A stretch of DNA of 64,000 nt from Romanomermis culicivorax (Eukaryota > Nematoda > Enoplea > Mermithida > Mermithidae): positions 2,335,335-2,399,334 of the forward strand of contig CAWUHX010000003.1 in NCBI GenBank assembly GCA_963922205.1. The letters are read 5' to 3'. Positions 22,060 to 33,805 of this stretch are shown one piece after another. The notes under the pieces are model-generated. The model worked only from the letters and a program-made list of their open reading frames with translations. It was not told where the DNA came from and did no database searches. Position 1 is the stretch's first letter. The number at the start of each line of letters is the position of its first letter. Position numbers and translations under genes: made by a program.

Positions 22060-23160
22060 TTGTTCATTATTTGCATGAACATTTTTCTGCGCGCCAAGGC
22101 TCATTTGGCAAAAAATAGACTGTACGTTGCAATTTAATAAAACCGTCCAAAAGCTTTTATATCCTGGCACAGGCTAGGTTATTGCGCTTGTTTCTCGAGT
22201 TGCCTATCTACCTTAGACCCGTCTCTGTGACATTGATTTACTTGTGTTTGATACCGAAGAATCAAGAACATAAGATCAATGGAATGCTCAGTTTTGCTGT
22301 AGAAATGTTTCACAACCAAGGGAAATTGAACGGACTGTACAGTAAACATTGTTTCTAAATTAGTTGCTTATTTCGATAATCGTAGAAAAAATCAATGTTC
22401 CCGTAGAGTTTGAAAATTTCTGACAGTTTTAATGGATTTACGGCTCTAAGTGATTCAAAATTCCTGTCGAAGTCCATTAAAATCAATAGCCCATTTTTAT
22501 CGAAATCCTTGTAAAGAGTGACAGTAGAAAACAAAAGTACTACTTTATATTTTTACGATTTTTTCCGAACTATACGTCGCATACAACTGAAAATTTGTGA
22601 GAATATTCATAATCAACGTTTAACAGTTTTTTGAGAAAAAAATTTGTAATGAAAGCTTTATGTAAATGATTATGATAATGCCAATTTTTGTTATTTTCTG
22701 ATTTACAAGTATTTTATAAAAAACAGACTAAGGAAATTTTTTGATGAAGACTTTTCGTCTCCTGTTTTGAGAATTATTTTTCTGGCTGGTTCCAGAAGAA
22801 TCTGCGTAAAGTAACTTGACGATCTTCGCCGTTTAGATGATTTTGAAGACAAGCAAAATTCGGAGATTGACGTTTTTCCGAATCCAGATACGGTTCTCAG
22901 CAGACATGCTCGGCAAGAATTTTCCAGGAGGGAGGGTCTTTGGACTTTTTATCCAGGGGGTAGGGGGGTGGGTGAGCAAAAAAAAAAGTTCTGAAAGCTT
23001 GTTTTTCATACTAAATATGCACAAAAATCATCAAAAGAGCTGTCTTGAAAAAAGTTCAGGGGCGGGGTGTTTGACGATGTTTTTTGGGCCGGGGGGGGTG
23101 GCCAGGGTCTCAGGTATGGGGGTCCCCCACCCTCTATGTGCATGTGTGATTCTCAGTTTT
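22060..23160. repeat. Intron 1 repeat fragments
   Basis: Bases 22060-22125 match the right end of the CTATAGTCCATT MITE family (TTCATTATTTGCATGAACA and AAGGCTCATTTGG). Bases 22505-22740 resemble the CTATAGTCTG family in inverse orientation. Bases 22905-23160 match 23950-24190 (GGAGGGTCTTTGG, AAGCTTGTTTTTCATACTAA), an internal part of the TTAA-type element in intron 2. Confidence 0.55.
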
Positions 23161-23249
23161 TTATCTTCCTGAGCACAGGTGGCATCATATAACTACTGAT
23201 CGTCAGAAATAGTCTAAAGCTCTTTAGGATTCTTTGATTACTTATGCAG

Positions 23250-23653
23250 GCCAAACTCAGAAAAACTTACGACCTCAAACTTGGTAACAAAAACGCCGAA
23301 GACGAACTACGCCGAATTCTGGCCAACGCTTCGGTAGCCTACGCCCCAATCCTCGACCCGGAATTTGTGCTCAAAACTTTGGGTAACGTCCTGAATCGGC
23401 AATACGCGGCCGTCGAAAACGGCCGACGAAAATTGGAAGATTTGAAAAGTCAACTAAAAGAAGAAACGACGACGATCAATCAGAAAAGGGCGGCGGCGCC
23501 CGCCGACGAAGAAAAGCGGATAATCAAAAGAGAGGTAGAAGGAGTCGATTGGAAAACAGCCGAGGAAAAAGGCGAGAAGAGCGGAAAAATTTTGCTAGAA
23601 GAATTGATAAAGATTGAAAAAGAATGGCTGAAAGACTTGGACGCGCAACTTGG
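23250..23653 (+). CDS. Coiled-coil protein, exon 2
   Basis: Acceptor TTATGCAG; phase 0 start joins exon 1. The 404 bases encode a helical region beginning AKLRKTYDLKLGNKNAEDEL and containing ILDPEFVLKTLGNVLNRQYA. It is followed by a Lys/Glu-rich coiled coil and a short Ala-Pro break (AAAPADEEKR). Donor TTGG|GTAAAA leaves two bases. The next intron is 14.9 kb and is expanded by the nested transposons at 23737-37252. Confidence 0.8.
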
Positions 23654-24606
23654 GTAAAAGTTCAAGCATTTTTCTCTGGCTAGGAAGCTACAGTTTCTTC
23701 GTACCCGTCGCGGGGGTTACTTGCATAGCGGGGGTAACATGCATTAGGGCCTGAATCGGGCTTGGAACTTCCGGCCCGGCCCGAAATTTTTTTTTTAGAA
23801 GCTCGAACCCGGCCCGTTCCGAAATCGGGCTCCAACCTTGAGGTTGAGGCCCGGCCCGACCCGATTAAAAAAACAAGGCCCGAAGCCCAACCCGAAAGTC
23901 CGATTTTAAGACACGCCTTCTGAGAAAATTCAACTTCTCATACAGAGAGTTGTGATCAGACATGCACGGAAAGAATTTTCCAGGGGGGAGGGTCCTTGGA
24001 CTTTTATCCAGGGGGCAGGGGGTGGGTGAGCGAAAAAACAAAAAAAAAGTTCTGAAAGCTTGTTTTTCATACTAAATATGCACAAAAATCAAAAAAGTTC
24101 AGAAGGGTTGTTTAACGACTTTTTGGGCCAGGGGGGCCGGCCAGGGTCTCAGGTATGAGGGTTTACCCCCCCTTCTCCCTATGTGCATGTATGGTTGTGA
24201 TAAGCAAAAAATTAACTTTTTTTGTATTACTTGATGCGTTAAGAACGAAAATGATATTCATTTCGTCTGAAAATCAAAACTCGCATAGCTACAGTAAGAC
24301 GAAAATTGACAATTTTCGATTTTTTTCAATTTTTCACAAACAGTACTTTCGATTTTTGCAAGTTTAGGTACGTCAGACATCATGTTCTGAAAACTTACCC
24401 GATATTAGGCCAATCGATGAGCCACAATTTATTGTAGGATTCATTAGTGTAAAGTATGTGTTAAGAATACAGTGGTGCTCGAAACATCAAATTTTGAGGG
24501 CGAAAATTGTCATTTTTCACAAAAATCGTCATATCTACCACTGAAGCTCAGAAACATCAAAAAATTCCCCATCAATAAATAGTTTACGATATCCTCTACC
24601 TGCTGA

Positions 24607-25108
24607 TGTTGTAGTGTGTTTCTGCTGATTTTGCTGTATTTTGTCGTTTTTGTCGTTTCATGCATGAGGCTCACAAGTACCAAGTGGAGTGAGTGACGCG
24701 GACCATCGACAGCCATCTTACTGTAGTGCACATCGGTACGTGTGCGCTGGCTCTCTCTCAGCGTGTGCAATAACATTGTTTTTTACAGCATACATTTATT
24801 ATTGGTTTTAGATATTATACTCATCACCTCCCAGCACGCCTCTTCTATTGTGTTTTTCTCCCTAGTGCGTGGGAGTGATTTCTTTGTGCTCTCGCCCAGC
24901 CTCGTTTGTAAGTAAGTGTTGTTATTGCGTAAGGTAAAAATTGAAGAAAGGTTTTCCTTTCGTGTGTTTATTTTAATTGGGGAGACAAATTAAGGAAGTA
25001 TATTTCCTTAGTTTGTAGGGTAATTAGTGTCGGGTTTAGGTACATTTAATTAAGTTAATCAAGTAAGCATGGGCATGGGAAATACGTACATTAAGGACGA
25101 ACCCTGGG
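24607..25108 (+). repeat. 5' long terminal repeat
   Basis: Aligned by eye without gaps to 36137-36638, these 502 bases differ at 29 positions (5.8 percent), 23 of them transitions. The 3' LTR continues for a further 52 bases to TACAACA, which this copy lacks, so its 3' end has been deleted or replaced. A possible primer-binding site beginning TGG at 25105 does not match a tRNA that I can name. Confidence 0.85.
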
Positions 25109-25142
25109 TTATAAAAAAGGTTACTACACCCTCCGAAAAAAG

Positions 25143-26570
25143 ATGCCGAAAGTAAGCCACACGCCACCAGATCTCACACGTCTCCCATCGCAATCAAGCT
25201 CGCCCAACACAACCATGGCCACGTGCCGCGCCCTGAATTTTGACCAAATATTGCCACTGCCACCAACAAATACTGCGCAATCATCAGTGGTACCCACGGT
25301 AAGCCTCCCGCCCCCTAATCCGCCCTTGTCTATTTTTAGTAATTCCGCGTTGGACAGGACCACACAAGCCCAAGTACCCCTCATTTCTGCTACGTCCCCG
25401 ATGGTCAATTCACACGCGCCGCCACCCTTAAGTCAAGATCCAGTCATCGCCACCATCATATGTGCTAGCGTGCCAGCCGTATCTCAGATACCCCCACCCA
25501 GCACTGCGGCGCAGGCCAACAATGATACAATCATCGCCCGAACCGATTCCTCAGACTCTTTCATCAATATCGACCTGCTGCAGGCCCCAGCCATCACCCA
25601 CGCCTCAGTAACTAACCACCACAGCAGTTTAGCAATTGCAAATTCAAATGAAGTTCACAATTTTGGAATTGAGGCATGCGACGCTCTAGAACAGCTCAGC
25701 ACCGCTGCCCAGCGGATAACCAACAATGTTCCAACTATTCAAACAATTGATCAAATTATCGGGGCCGTCTCCGACCAATTTCAAGCCCAGCAACTACGTG
25801 TTCAATGCTAAATTCAAGAGCAAGTGCAATCCACAAACGCGTGCTTCGCAGCCCTAGCAGAACAACTGCAGCAATTAATTTCAATGACCACCCCCGCAGC
25901 CGCAGCACATAACCCGCCTACACCAAGACCACCGCCGATGACCTCACAGTTTCACAGTGAGGAAATGAGCGATATCTATATACCTAACAAAACTCTCCGT
26001 GAAACTGAACAGGCTTTGGCCTTCGGTTGGCCACCAGCCCATGTCAATTCTAAAGTGCCCTCCACTGACACTTTGTATAATAATGAATTCTCTCATAATG
26101 CACGTGGCGAAGATGAAAAATCCCGCTCTGCACCTCAAAGACGCCTACTGCCCACAGCCAACCCATTTGGTTTCTCGGACTACCCGCCCGACGACAACTA
26201 TGACCACCCGCAACCTCGCTACGATTTGCTGCGCATGTCTCATCGCGAAGAAGACAGTTGGATCAAAACTATTGTCGACAATATGCATCCGCTTGCCATC
26301 GATAGAGCCGCAACAAACAAACGCCTCCTGCGTTTCTTCATTCCCTTAGAGAACCAATTCGGGTACGACGCTTCAAACCACATCAAGGTGAGCGCACTCA
26401 GCCGGCTTACTTGCGATACACGGAGCGACATGATTCAAGATATGACACAGTACGAGGATGCAAAAAATTTCCTTGTGTTTCAATTAGCCCTGGATTGCAA
26501 CCAAATGACTCTCAAGCGCGAGATGGCTTCAATCACCCCTGAAGCCAGAGAGGAGCCCCTGCGTTTTTGA
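25143..26570 (+). pseudogene. Retroelement gag, N-terminal part
   Basis: One frame of 476 codons starting MPKVSHTPPDLTRL, broken by TAA at 25809-25811. The first 220 residues are rich in Pro, Thr, Ser and Ala, as in the disordered N-terminus of many Gag proteins. The second part (from 25812) is more structured, with [20 protein letters not shown] and repeated basic and acidic helices of a capsid-like region. The frame runs into a stop at 26568-26570, while the adjacent frame continues the same kind of protein, showing a frameshift near 26560. Confidence 0.65.
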
Positions 26571-26812
26571 GTAGGGTAATGACTTATGTACAGTTGTTAT
26601 ACCAAGATGAGGATCAAACTTTTCGGCACAAACAAGTAATTGACACATTTTTGACAAAAATGCCTGTTTTCTATCAATTAACTATCAGTGAGCAAGCAAA
26701 AAATTTTACAAATGTCCAACAATTGGCCAACGCTCTCGCCAAAGCCCGCAGCATCCTCAATGCAACCAAAGCTGAAATTGGAACAGTGGACCAACCCATA
26801 CTTGTCAACTAA
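26567..26812 (+). pseudogene. Retroelement gag, capsid-like continuation in a shifted frame
   Basis: This 81-codon frame continues the helical capsid-like region ([18 protein letters not shown] and [17 protein letters not shown]). It ends at TAA 26810-26812, after which the frame carries on with Pro-, Arg- and Cys-containing sequence. It overlaps the previous frame by four bases, which marks a single-base indel rather than a designed shift, because other breaks of the same kind follow. Confidence 0.6.
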
Positions 26813-27065
26813 GCCGATCAGGAAATGCCGCAACCAAGATCGCCGCAGCCGTTCAACCGCTGTTTCCACCGCTGCCATACCATTTACAGGACCGCTATTG
26901 CCACGGCACACTTTCAACTGATCGCCACCGGCAGAATACAGCGCCACCGCCCAACAAATTGGTCTCTTTTCAACCGCGGACGCTCGAACAACCTCCGCAG
27001 TCGCAACTGCGCACGAAGATGCTCCTGGAGTAATTGATCCAACAATACGATCGTGACCATGAAGA

Positions 27066-27290
27066 ATGCAAATCATGGCAACCCCTCAAAGAATACCCAT
27101 CCAATACAGGGCAACAAAGTCCACGCAACCATTCTCAACCCGAGATACCTACAGCAATTGCTTTGACCGATCCGCAAGTCGCGACCGTCCCCGTCCCGCC
27201 CCACCAACAGGTCTCTGGTGCGATGCTCACAAGTCACACACCCACAATACCAAAGATTGCATCTGGCTCAAGCGACAAGATGCTCAATGA
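27066..27290 (+). pseudogene. Retroelement gag, zinc-knuckle-like segment
   Basis: In a third frame, bases 27219-27260 encode [15 protein letters not shown]: Cys-x2-His-x4-His-x4-Cys, a CHHC variant of the nucleocapsid zinc knuckle common in Ty3/gypsy and Bel/Pao Gag proteins. It is followed by IWLKRQDAQ and a stop. Between about 26815 and 27900 the reading frame switches several times, with stops in all frames, so the gag-protease linker is badly decayed. Confidence 0.6.
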
Positions 27291-27899
27291 AACAATCGGC
27301 AAGACTTCAACCGTCCAACTCATGCAGCCGTCCACTGATTTTCGGACCAACTCTAAGGATATCTGTGGCCAATGCGATTGGAGACCACGCCATGGAGCGC
27401 CGCCCCACAGAGGTTCAATTCATTGCCGCGGCCCAAGGAACTATTTCTATGAAGGTAACTCCTTAACCTGCCCAAATGATTTTGTTCAGAACACCTACGC
27501 CATCTATCCGAATCCAAATTTTCCACCGCCGTGGGAACAACATATTCACTATAACAACAAGCCAGCACCATACATTACAATGCCCATGGATACCTCACTC
27601 GCCAGCTCCCAATCCTCCGAACTTCCACTCGTGCTACTGGCCTTGCCGTCATCCTCAAACGTTTCCGCAACTGCTTTGGATATGCACGTGCCCAACCAAT
27701 CAACTCCCGCCACCAACATGGTAATCCCTTCTAAAGAAATAGCATGGGGGGCACTGATTGTAAGCCCAGGAATCGTTTGTTGGAATGTACGGTCCATATT
27801 TCCTGTGACCCATGTCACATCCGCTCGTTAGTTTGCCAGATTGACAACCTCATGCCCTCATCAAAGACTTTTGTTCGCAAATATGCTTCCAGGTGAGCT

Positions 27900-29009
27900 T
27901 TCCAAATTTCCATCAAACTTGGTGCCATCAAGGCATACCTGCTCATCAAAACCAGTGCCCAATGCTCCGTATTGTCCTCAGGTCTAGTCAAACGCGCATT
28001 CGACAAGCAATCACTCCAACTCCCAATATGTGGTAAAATAAAAGTGGCCGATGGCACTGTTGTCAACGCCCATGGTTCAGTAGTCATCACAATGGAATCT
28101 GTGTTTGGTGAACATATGGTCAAGTGCGTAATTTTGGACGACGATGGAAACGATCAATGTATCATCGGCACTGATTTCCTGGCCCATCCCAATATTCACA
28201 CGATCTTAAACTTCAAAGAAAATTACATCAAAATTCAAGACGTGAAGCTACCGCTCAAAGTAATTGCCTTGGTCCACTCACAAAAGGAATTATTTTTAAA
28301 CACAGTGAACTATAACGTTCTCAAAGAAATCCCTGAAGAGGAGCAAGTAAGTTTTTATGACGATAAATCTAATATTTTCAGCCAAGCCGAAGAAATCAAA
28401 GCCAAACAACTGGTATGGCAGGCTCAACTTAGCCCACACCAACCGCCATCGCGGTCGCTGGAGGTTACGGAGCTTGTGGAGCCAATTTTCCTCATCGCCC
28501 AAGTATTGGTTTCAATTTCCCCACATTGCCAGCAATGGATAACCAGCATCCTCTTTCCTACAACAATGGCAACCATTCCGGACGTGATTGTTCAACCACT
28601 GCCAACCAATAGCATAGCCATGGAGCTCCCAATTGAAACCGCAGTCGTCAATGTCACCAATGGTCAATGCCCGCTCCTATATGTCAACAATACCCCCAAC
28701 AGCATCAAGCTTCGCCTGAATCAATTACTTACAGTTGCAAAACACGCGCTCGGCTTTATGGATATCCATGATGAATGTCAAGTAGCAACTGCTGCCGCAG
28801 ACCGCGATTTAACTGACCACAAACCAGCCGCCCTCATCAAATCACTTCCATGCCACAACAATCAGCGAAAATTGGATTTTGCCTTGAACAAAATGACCCT
28901 CAAAACATACGCTACCTCCGCTCAAAAGTCAAAAGCCCTCCGCATGCTACGACAAAACCGGGATGTTTTCAGCCTTCCTGGCGACAAACCAACGTTCACC
29001 AAGAATTGA
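27900..29009 (+). pseudogene. Retroelement aspartic protease and linker, active site altered
   Basis: The frame is open from just after TGA 27891-27893 to TGA 29007-29009. It has the shape of a retropepsin: IKLGAIKAYLLIKTSAQCSV (27918-27971) and, 210 bases later, CIIGTDFL with the conserved Gly-x-Asp-Phe-Leu. In active enzymes the first block carries Asp-Thr-Gly-Ala; here bases 27948-27959 read Lys-Thr-Ser-Ala, so the catalytic Asp and the Gly are both lost. About 260 residues of linker follow before the reverse transcriptase. The frame then shifts near 29000. Confidence 0.7.
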
Positions 29010-29809
29010 CCATCAGCATTGACACCGGCACCGCGAAGCCTGTATCCGGCCATTACTACCATGCTGCCATGGAGCAACGACCAATTGTCCACAGCCATAT
29101 CCAAGAAATGCTCAACAACAACTTCATCGAACAAATCCGCTTGCCCTGGGCGGCGCCGCTATCCCTTGTAAAGAAAAAAGAAGGTTCCTGGCACCCCCTC
29201 ATCGACTACCGCGGAATAAATGACGTTATGCCCAGCGACAAATTTCCAATCCCGCGCATTGACGGTTATTTGGACGTTATGGGACAAACAAAATTCTTCA
29301 CCACGCTGGACCTCAAAGCTGGTTATTGGCAGGTCCCCATCGACAACCATTCCCACGACAAAACAACCTTCTTCTGCCAAGAAGGTTTGTTTTGATTTGA
29401 AGTTTTGCTGTTCGGTTTGAAGAATGTGCCCGCCAAATTCCAACGTTTAATGGAACGAATTCTCCGCCCGTATTTTTGGAAAATTTGCCTCGTCTACATT
29501 GACGACATTATTGTTTTCTCCAATTCGTTTGAAGAACATTTGGAACATCTACAAATCGTTTTTGACGCCCTCCGGGCAGCCAACCTTATGCTTCCGCCCG
29601 AAAAATGTGAATTCCTGCTGCCGCAAGTCAAATTTTTGGGGCATCTTCTCAATGCCGACAGAATTGCTGCCGATCCGGATAAAGTCAAGGCCATCGTGGA
29701 GTATGAGTTCCGGACTACCAAAAAAGGTATGCAAAGTTTTCTAGGTTCAGTCCAATGGTGCAAGCGATTTATCCCCAAATTGGGGACATTGTCCAGTCCA
29801 TTGTACTGA
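29010..29809 (+). pseudogene. Retroelement reverse transcriptase, interrupted
   Basis: Ty3/gypsy-type fingers and palm. Block A has [14 protein letters not shown] with the first catalytic Asp at 29309. FGLKNVPAKFQRLM follows a TGA stop at 29393-29395. Block C has YIDDIIVFS, with the Asp pair at 29501-29506. Then come the thumb-side blocks FLGHLL and FLGSVQWCKRFI. The frame ends at TGA 29807. The motifs themselves are intact, but the stop in the palm would separate the two catalytic parts. Confidence 0.9.
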
Positions 29810-29818
29810 CTCTTATGA

Positions 29819-30271
29819 AAAGACGCTCAATACGTCACCACAGATGAACACCAAGCCACTTTTGAAGGCATCAAAAAAGCTCTCACATCCTCGCCTTTTC
29901 TTCGCTACCTGGTCTACGATGGCAAAGCCCAATTTGTCATCCAAACTGACGCCAGTACAACCGCCATTGGAGCAATTTTGTATCAAGAAAACAGCAATGA
30001 TCAATGGGTCATCGAGTACAACAGCTGCGTACTTACTGATGCTGAAACCCGATACAGTACAACAGAGCGTGAATGCCTCGCCATTGTCTACAGCTTCAGG
30101 ATGTACCGCCACTATGTTTATGGCCAAAAGGTAATTGTTCGCACCGACCACAAGCCCCTCGAATGGCTCAAAGACCAAAAGCACCAAAATTCACACCTAC
30201 AACGTTTCGCGATAAACCTCCAAGATTATGACTACAAAGTTGAATACGTCAAACGCAAAGACAATGCTTGA
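29819..30271 (+). pseudogene. Retroelement RNase H
   Basis: It follows two TGA stops (29807 and 29816) in the same frame as the reverse transcriptase. QTDASTTAIGAILYQ (Asp at 29948), TDAETRYSTTERECLAIVYS (the catalytic Glu is in ERE) and RTDHKPLEWL are the RNase H and tether motifs of Ty3/gypsy elements. A further TGA lies at 30269-30271, immediately before the usual NFLSR end. It would degrade the RNA strand of the replication hybrid if expressed. Confidence 0.85.
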
Positions 30272-31837
30272 GCCAATTTTTTGTCCAGAAAAGATGACCG
30301 TGAGAAACCACCAATTCCGAATACCGAGGATCCAACCGCCAAAATTTTCCAACCAAATTTTCGCCCTGCTGGTGCATCATCCGATGCCGACTTAACGGTA
30401 CCCAATATACTCCCAGCAGGGGCTTCACTGCCTTAGCTTCTGCTGCGACGGTACATTTTATTTTCAACACTTTCTTTTCGTTTTAACTGTGCATGCTCTC
30501 CTCTGCTTGGGACCCCATGGGAACCCCCTCCCCACTCTGTAGCCCCGCCCCAGAGCCCATGGTCAGCGGCCGCAATCCAGCCATCGTCAAGTTGTGGCAA
30601 CTACAATGCCACAACAGGCTGCTGCTTTGACCCCTGCATACGCCAACTCTCGTCATCTCGCTGTTGCAGCCCAATCCAGTTGACAAGATGCACCTGTCAA
30701 AGTGACATCATCGCCCAAGCCGCCGTCTCCCCGGGGAATACTCTCCCCTTTTCGTACAGCAAGCAACACCATATCCTTCTTGGTTCCCTTCTAAAGTCAA
30801 CCTTTTGAATCCATTTCAATCCCTCCAACTGGGGCCCACTGAGTTTTATGCCCAATATCGGGCTCACTCTTGTTTAAGAAAATAACCTCAAACGAATGAT
30901 TTGCGCCGCTGATTTGGAGTGTTGGTATGTCTCCTTGTTCGCCAGACCTCCAAACGTGTTGCCACCGCCAATCTTTCTTTCACCCAGAAATTTGGGGGCA
31001 GTACTGGCCGCCCAGACCACGCCAAATTTCCCTGGCTACACGCTGGTCCGCTTTAATACTGAGTCAATCATGGCCGGGGATATGAAAAGTTTCCAGTTTA
31101 CCATGCCCATGCCAGCAGATTCCACGGCGTCCAGCTATCCACGATACATTCAACTGGCATTCCCCAATGGCATGATGTTCGTTTTCGAAACTTTCACCGC
31201 CACCCCGGAAGACTGGACCATATTATTCTCCCTGGTCAACGGCAAACACACCATCGTCGTTTCCTTCGATGGAGCCGACCACTGGGTGGGAATATATGCC
31301 CTTCTAGGCACCCAGTTCCCGACCGATTGCCAAGAGAAGAATAAGGATCCCATCGTCAAAGCCATCCACTTCAACGCATACCACGTAATCTGAGACATTG
31401 ATATCTCCCTGCCGCTGTACAAGCTGGCTCAGCAGATAGGGTTTTTCCCTGAAAAGCGTACTTTGAAAGCTACTGTTTCGGCCATGTGGGCGCTGGATGT
31501 TTCGAAACTAACACTAAAGTTCCCAGCCACCCTGTGATTTTTTAACAACCCGGCGACATCTTTCCTACAATAGGACATCCTCCCATATGCGGCCCTTGAC
31601 ACTTACTACCCGCTTTTGTTGTTTTTGGCTTTCCGTCAATACGGCTTCGTCCCCGAAGAGTACAACACTCCCGCCTTATTCCCTCATGATTCGTTGGACG
31701 CCACCGAAATCGACCACCCTGGTGAGACGTTAATCGTCACTTTTCACAATGTCGCACTAACGGATGTTCTACCCTCCGATGCTGCCAACAAAATTTATCC
31801 CACTATCTCGCAAATCGCTCTTCCAGCCATTATGTGA
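30272..31837 (+). pseudogene. Downstream frame with a DEDDy 3'-5' exonuclease-like segment where integrase would be expected
   Basis: The RNase H frame continues, with several stops, through a Cys- and Pro-containing stretch into a well-kept part from 30896. That part has IVVSFDGADHWVGIYALL (Asp at 31268), HVI-stop-DIDISLPLYKLAQQIGF (31382-31438), TVSAMWALDVSKLTLKFP and DILPYAALDTYYPLLLFLAF (Tyr at 31586, Asp at 31598). Spacing and motif III (Tyr-x3-Asp) resemble RNase D/WRN-type DEDDy exonucleases; the usual Glu two residues after the first Asp is not seen. Stops stand at 31391, 31535, 31571 and 31835. No His-His-Cys-Cys zinc domain or D,D-35-E integrase core was found between RNase H and this segment. 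Function is inferred from motif layout only. Confidence 0.5.
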
Positions 31838-31867
31838 GACAAGGTTCTCTCCCCCTATCAATTTTTC

Positions 31868-33805
31868 ATGTTCGATTGCACATCGTCCGACTATGGTCGG
31901 TCTTTTTGTTTAGGAATGGTGCCCAACAGTTTTTGCAACCCCCAAATCTTGACGCAAACAAGGCATCCCAAGCTTCTCACCACCCCGAAAGTGCCCAAAA
32001 AGAAGAAGAAGAAGAAGCAAAAAGATGAATGGAATAAGTGGCCGGAGGTGTCAGATGACAAAGATCCGTCTCTCCAACCTAAATTGTTGTTCGAAGACCC
32101 AAAATGCCTTCAAGCAGACATCACTTCGGCCATGAAAGGCAGGCTCATGGACCAACTTATCGAACTGCTCAATTTTCTGGTCTCGCCCATGTACAAACTA
32201 GCCATCCACGATTACATTCAATTCGATCCCGATCTGGCCTTGCCACCAATTCCTCACAAGGTTGACGATGTGTGGATTGAACACCTCACCGCTGACCAAC
32301 TGCTCCACGATCGAACCTACCAGGGTACCCATTACCGTTATCTCCCCTCCAACATTCTTAGTCCTTTGCAGGTGGATGGCGACTGGTTTCGACGACTAAC
32401 AACTTGCATGCTGTTGGCTGCCCTTTTGGCTTCACCTTGTTCCACCGCCGAATACACCTACCTCAACAATTTGTTAATTCCCCACACTCAAAATTTCGAT
32501 CCGGCCAGGCGTACCGCCTTCTACAACTGTATGTGGTACCCCACCGACCGCAACCCTCAAACACGCTTCACTGATTGGATGAATCGGATACTGGAAAGAG
32601 AGCCGTCTTTCGCAAGCAAACCCAGAACCTACATCTGTAACTGTTTCGCCCTTCGCTCCATCATTTTTGACGAGGATTTCCAAATGGAAACCACCATTGA
32701 ACAGATTAATATCGACAAATTGGACTACATGGTGAATCCCCATAGTCGTTTTCACTTCTATTCGCATTTGCTCAACATTATTGACTTCCAAAATCGATTT
32801 TCATTCCCCGCCCCTGTGTACACATACCCGTTGCCGACTATGGCCTCGGTACACACACTCACCCCCGAGGAACTCCTCAATCGCCCCACTTTGGGGACAA
32901 ACGTAGAGCCTCTGGATGAAGAGCTTTTGGATATGCTGATCTTTGACCTGAATATGGCGAAGCTGCCGCCATCAACTGACGTGTCGGCATTTCCTACGCT
33001 TGCTGCCACAGCCGACCTTACGGCGACAACTACGCAAATCAACGATTTCTTGAAATTGACGCTTGATGATATATCGACCCTCACCCCAGTGCGAATAGAC
33101 GAATCTACTCTGGTCCAACCCGCCACGATAGATGCCGAAATAAATACCACCATGGATCAGACACTGAATGATATTCCAGAAGAAACCACGGCTGACCAAT
33201 CCACTGCTATGGATGTCGCGCCACAGGAACCCGCTGCCGTGGCAGTCCCACCAGCACCTGTCGTGGACCATCACACTTATTTGGCCACTCCGGCAATCCT
33301 GCCTGGACCTCCAATTATTTCCACTGTTGCCACTGCCAAGTATAGTGCCCCTGTTCGTTTTTTGCAATATATTATTCCAGACCCTCAATGGCAAGCATTG
33401 GCCGCAGCCCTCACCACGTATCACTTTCCATCCCTGCCGCCTGGCATGCTGTTCCCCGAACACCATTGGATGGATTATCCGGATGCGCTCAAGGAGGAGA
33501 TACAACATATTTTGCTGCTGCAACTGACGCCAGCTGTACCAATTCCTCAAGTTGCTCAACCAGCTCTGGTTATTGCTCAAGCTGCCGTACAGCTGCCCAC
33601 GGCACTGCTGCCGCTGCCAGTACCTCAACCACCAGCGCCTGGGACTCTATTGCCGCCGATGGCGCCTATGGATGTTCAAACCCCACAGGCTCCCAGCATG
33701 TTCGCGCCAGCTTTAAATCATCATGGCCAACCTATCCAAAAACTTGGATGCTACAAACACTTCACAAAACAAAAACAACATCATCAGGAAGAAGTCACTT
33801 ACTGA
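31868..33805 (+). pseudogene. Retroelement-encoded long protein with lysine-rich and proline-rich regions
   Basis: This is the longest open frame of the window, 645 codons in the same frame as RNase H. It starts after a stop at 31835. A lysine run (PKKKKKKKQKDEW) near residue 45 could act as a nuclear localisation signal. A folded, Trp- and Leu-rich domain follows (about residues 60-320), then a Thr/Asp/Pro-rich low-complexity tail with PPMAPMDVQTPQAPSMFAPA. I know no function. Its tail composition is what suggested Romanomermis to me. Confidence 0.6.

Noticed and set aside
28850..29395. Separate gene starting at 28850
   Set aside because: It is the reverse transcriptase frame entered upstream of a frameshift near 29000; the first 45 codons overlap the protease-linker frame and are out-of-frame sequence.
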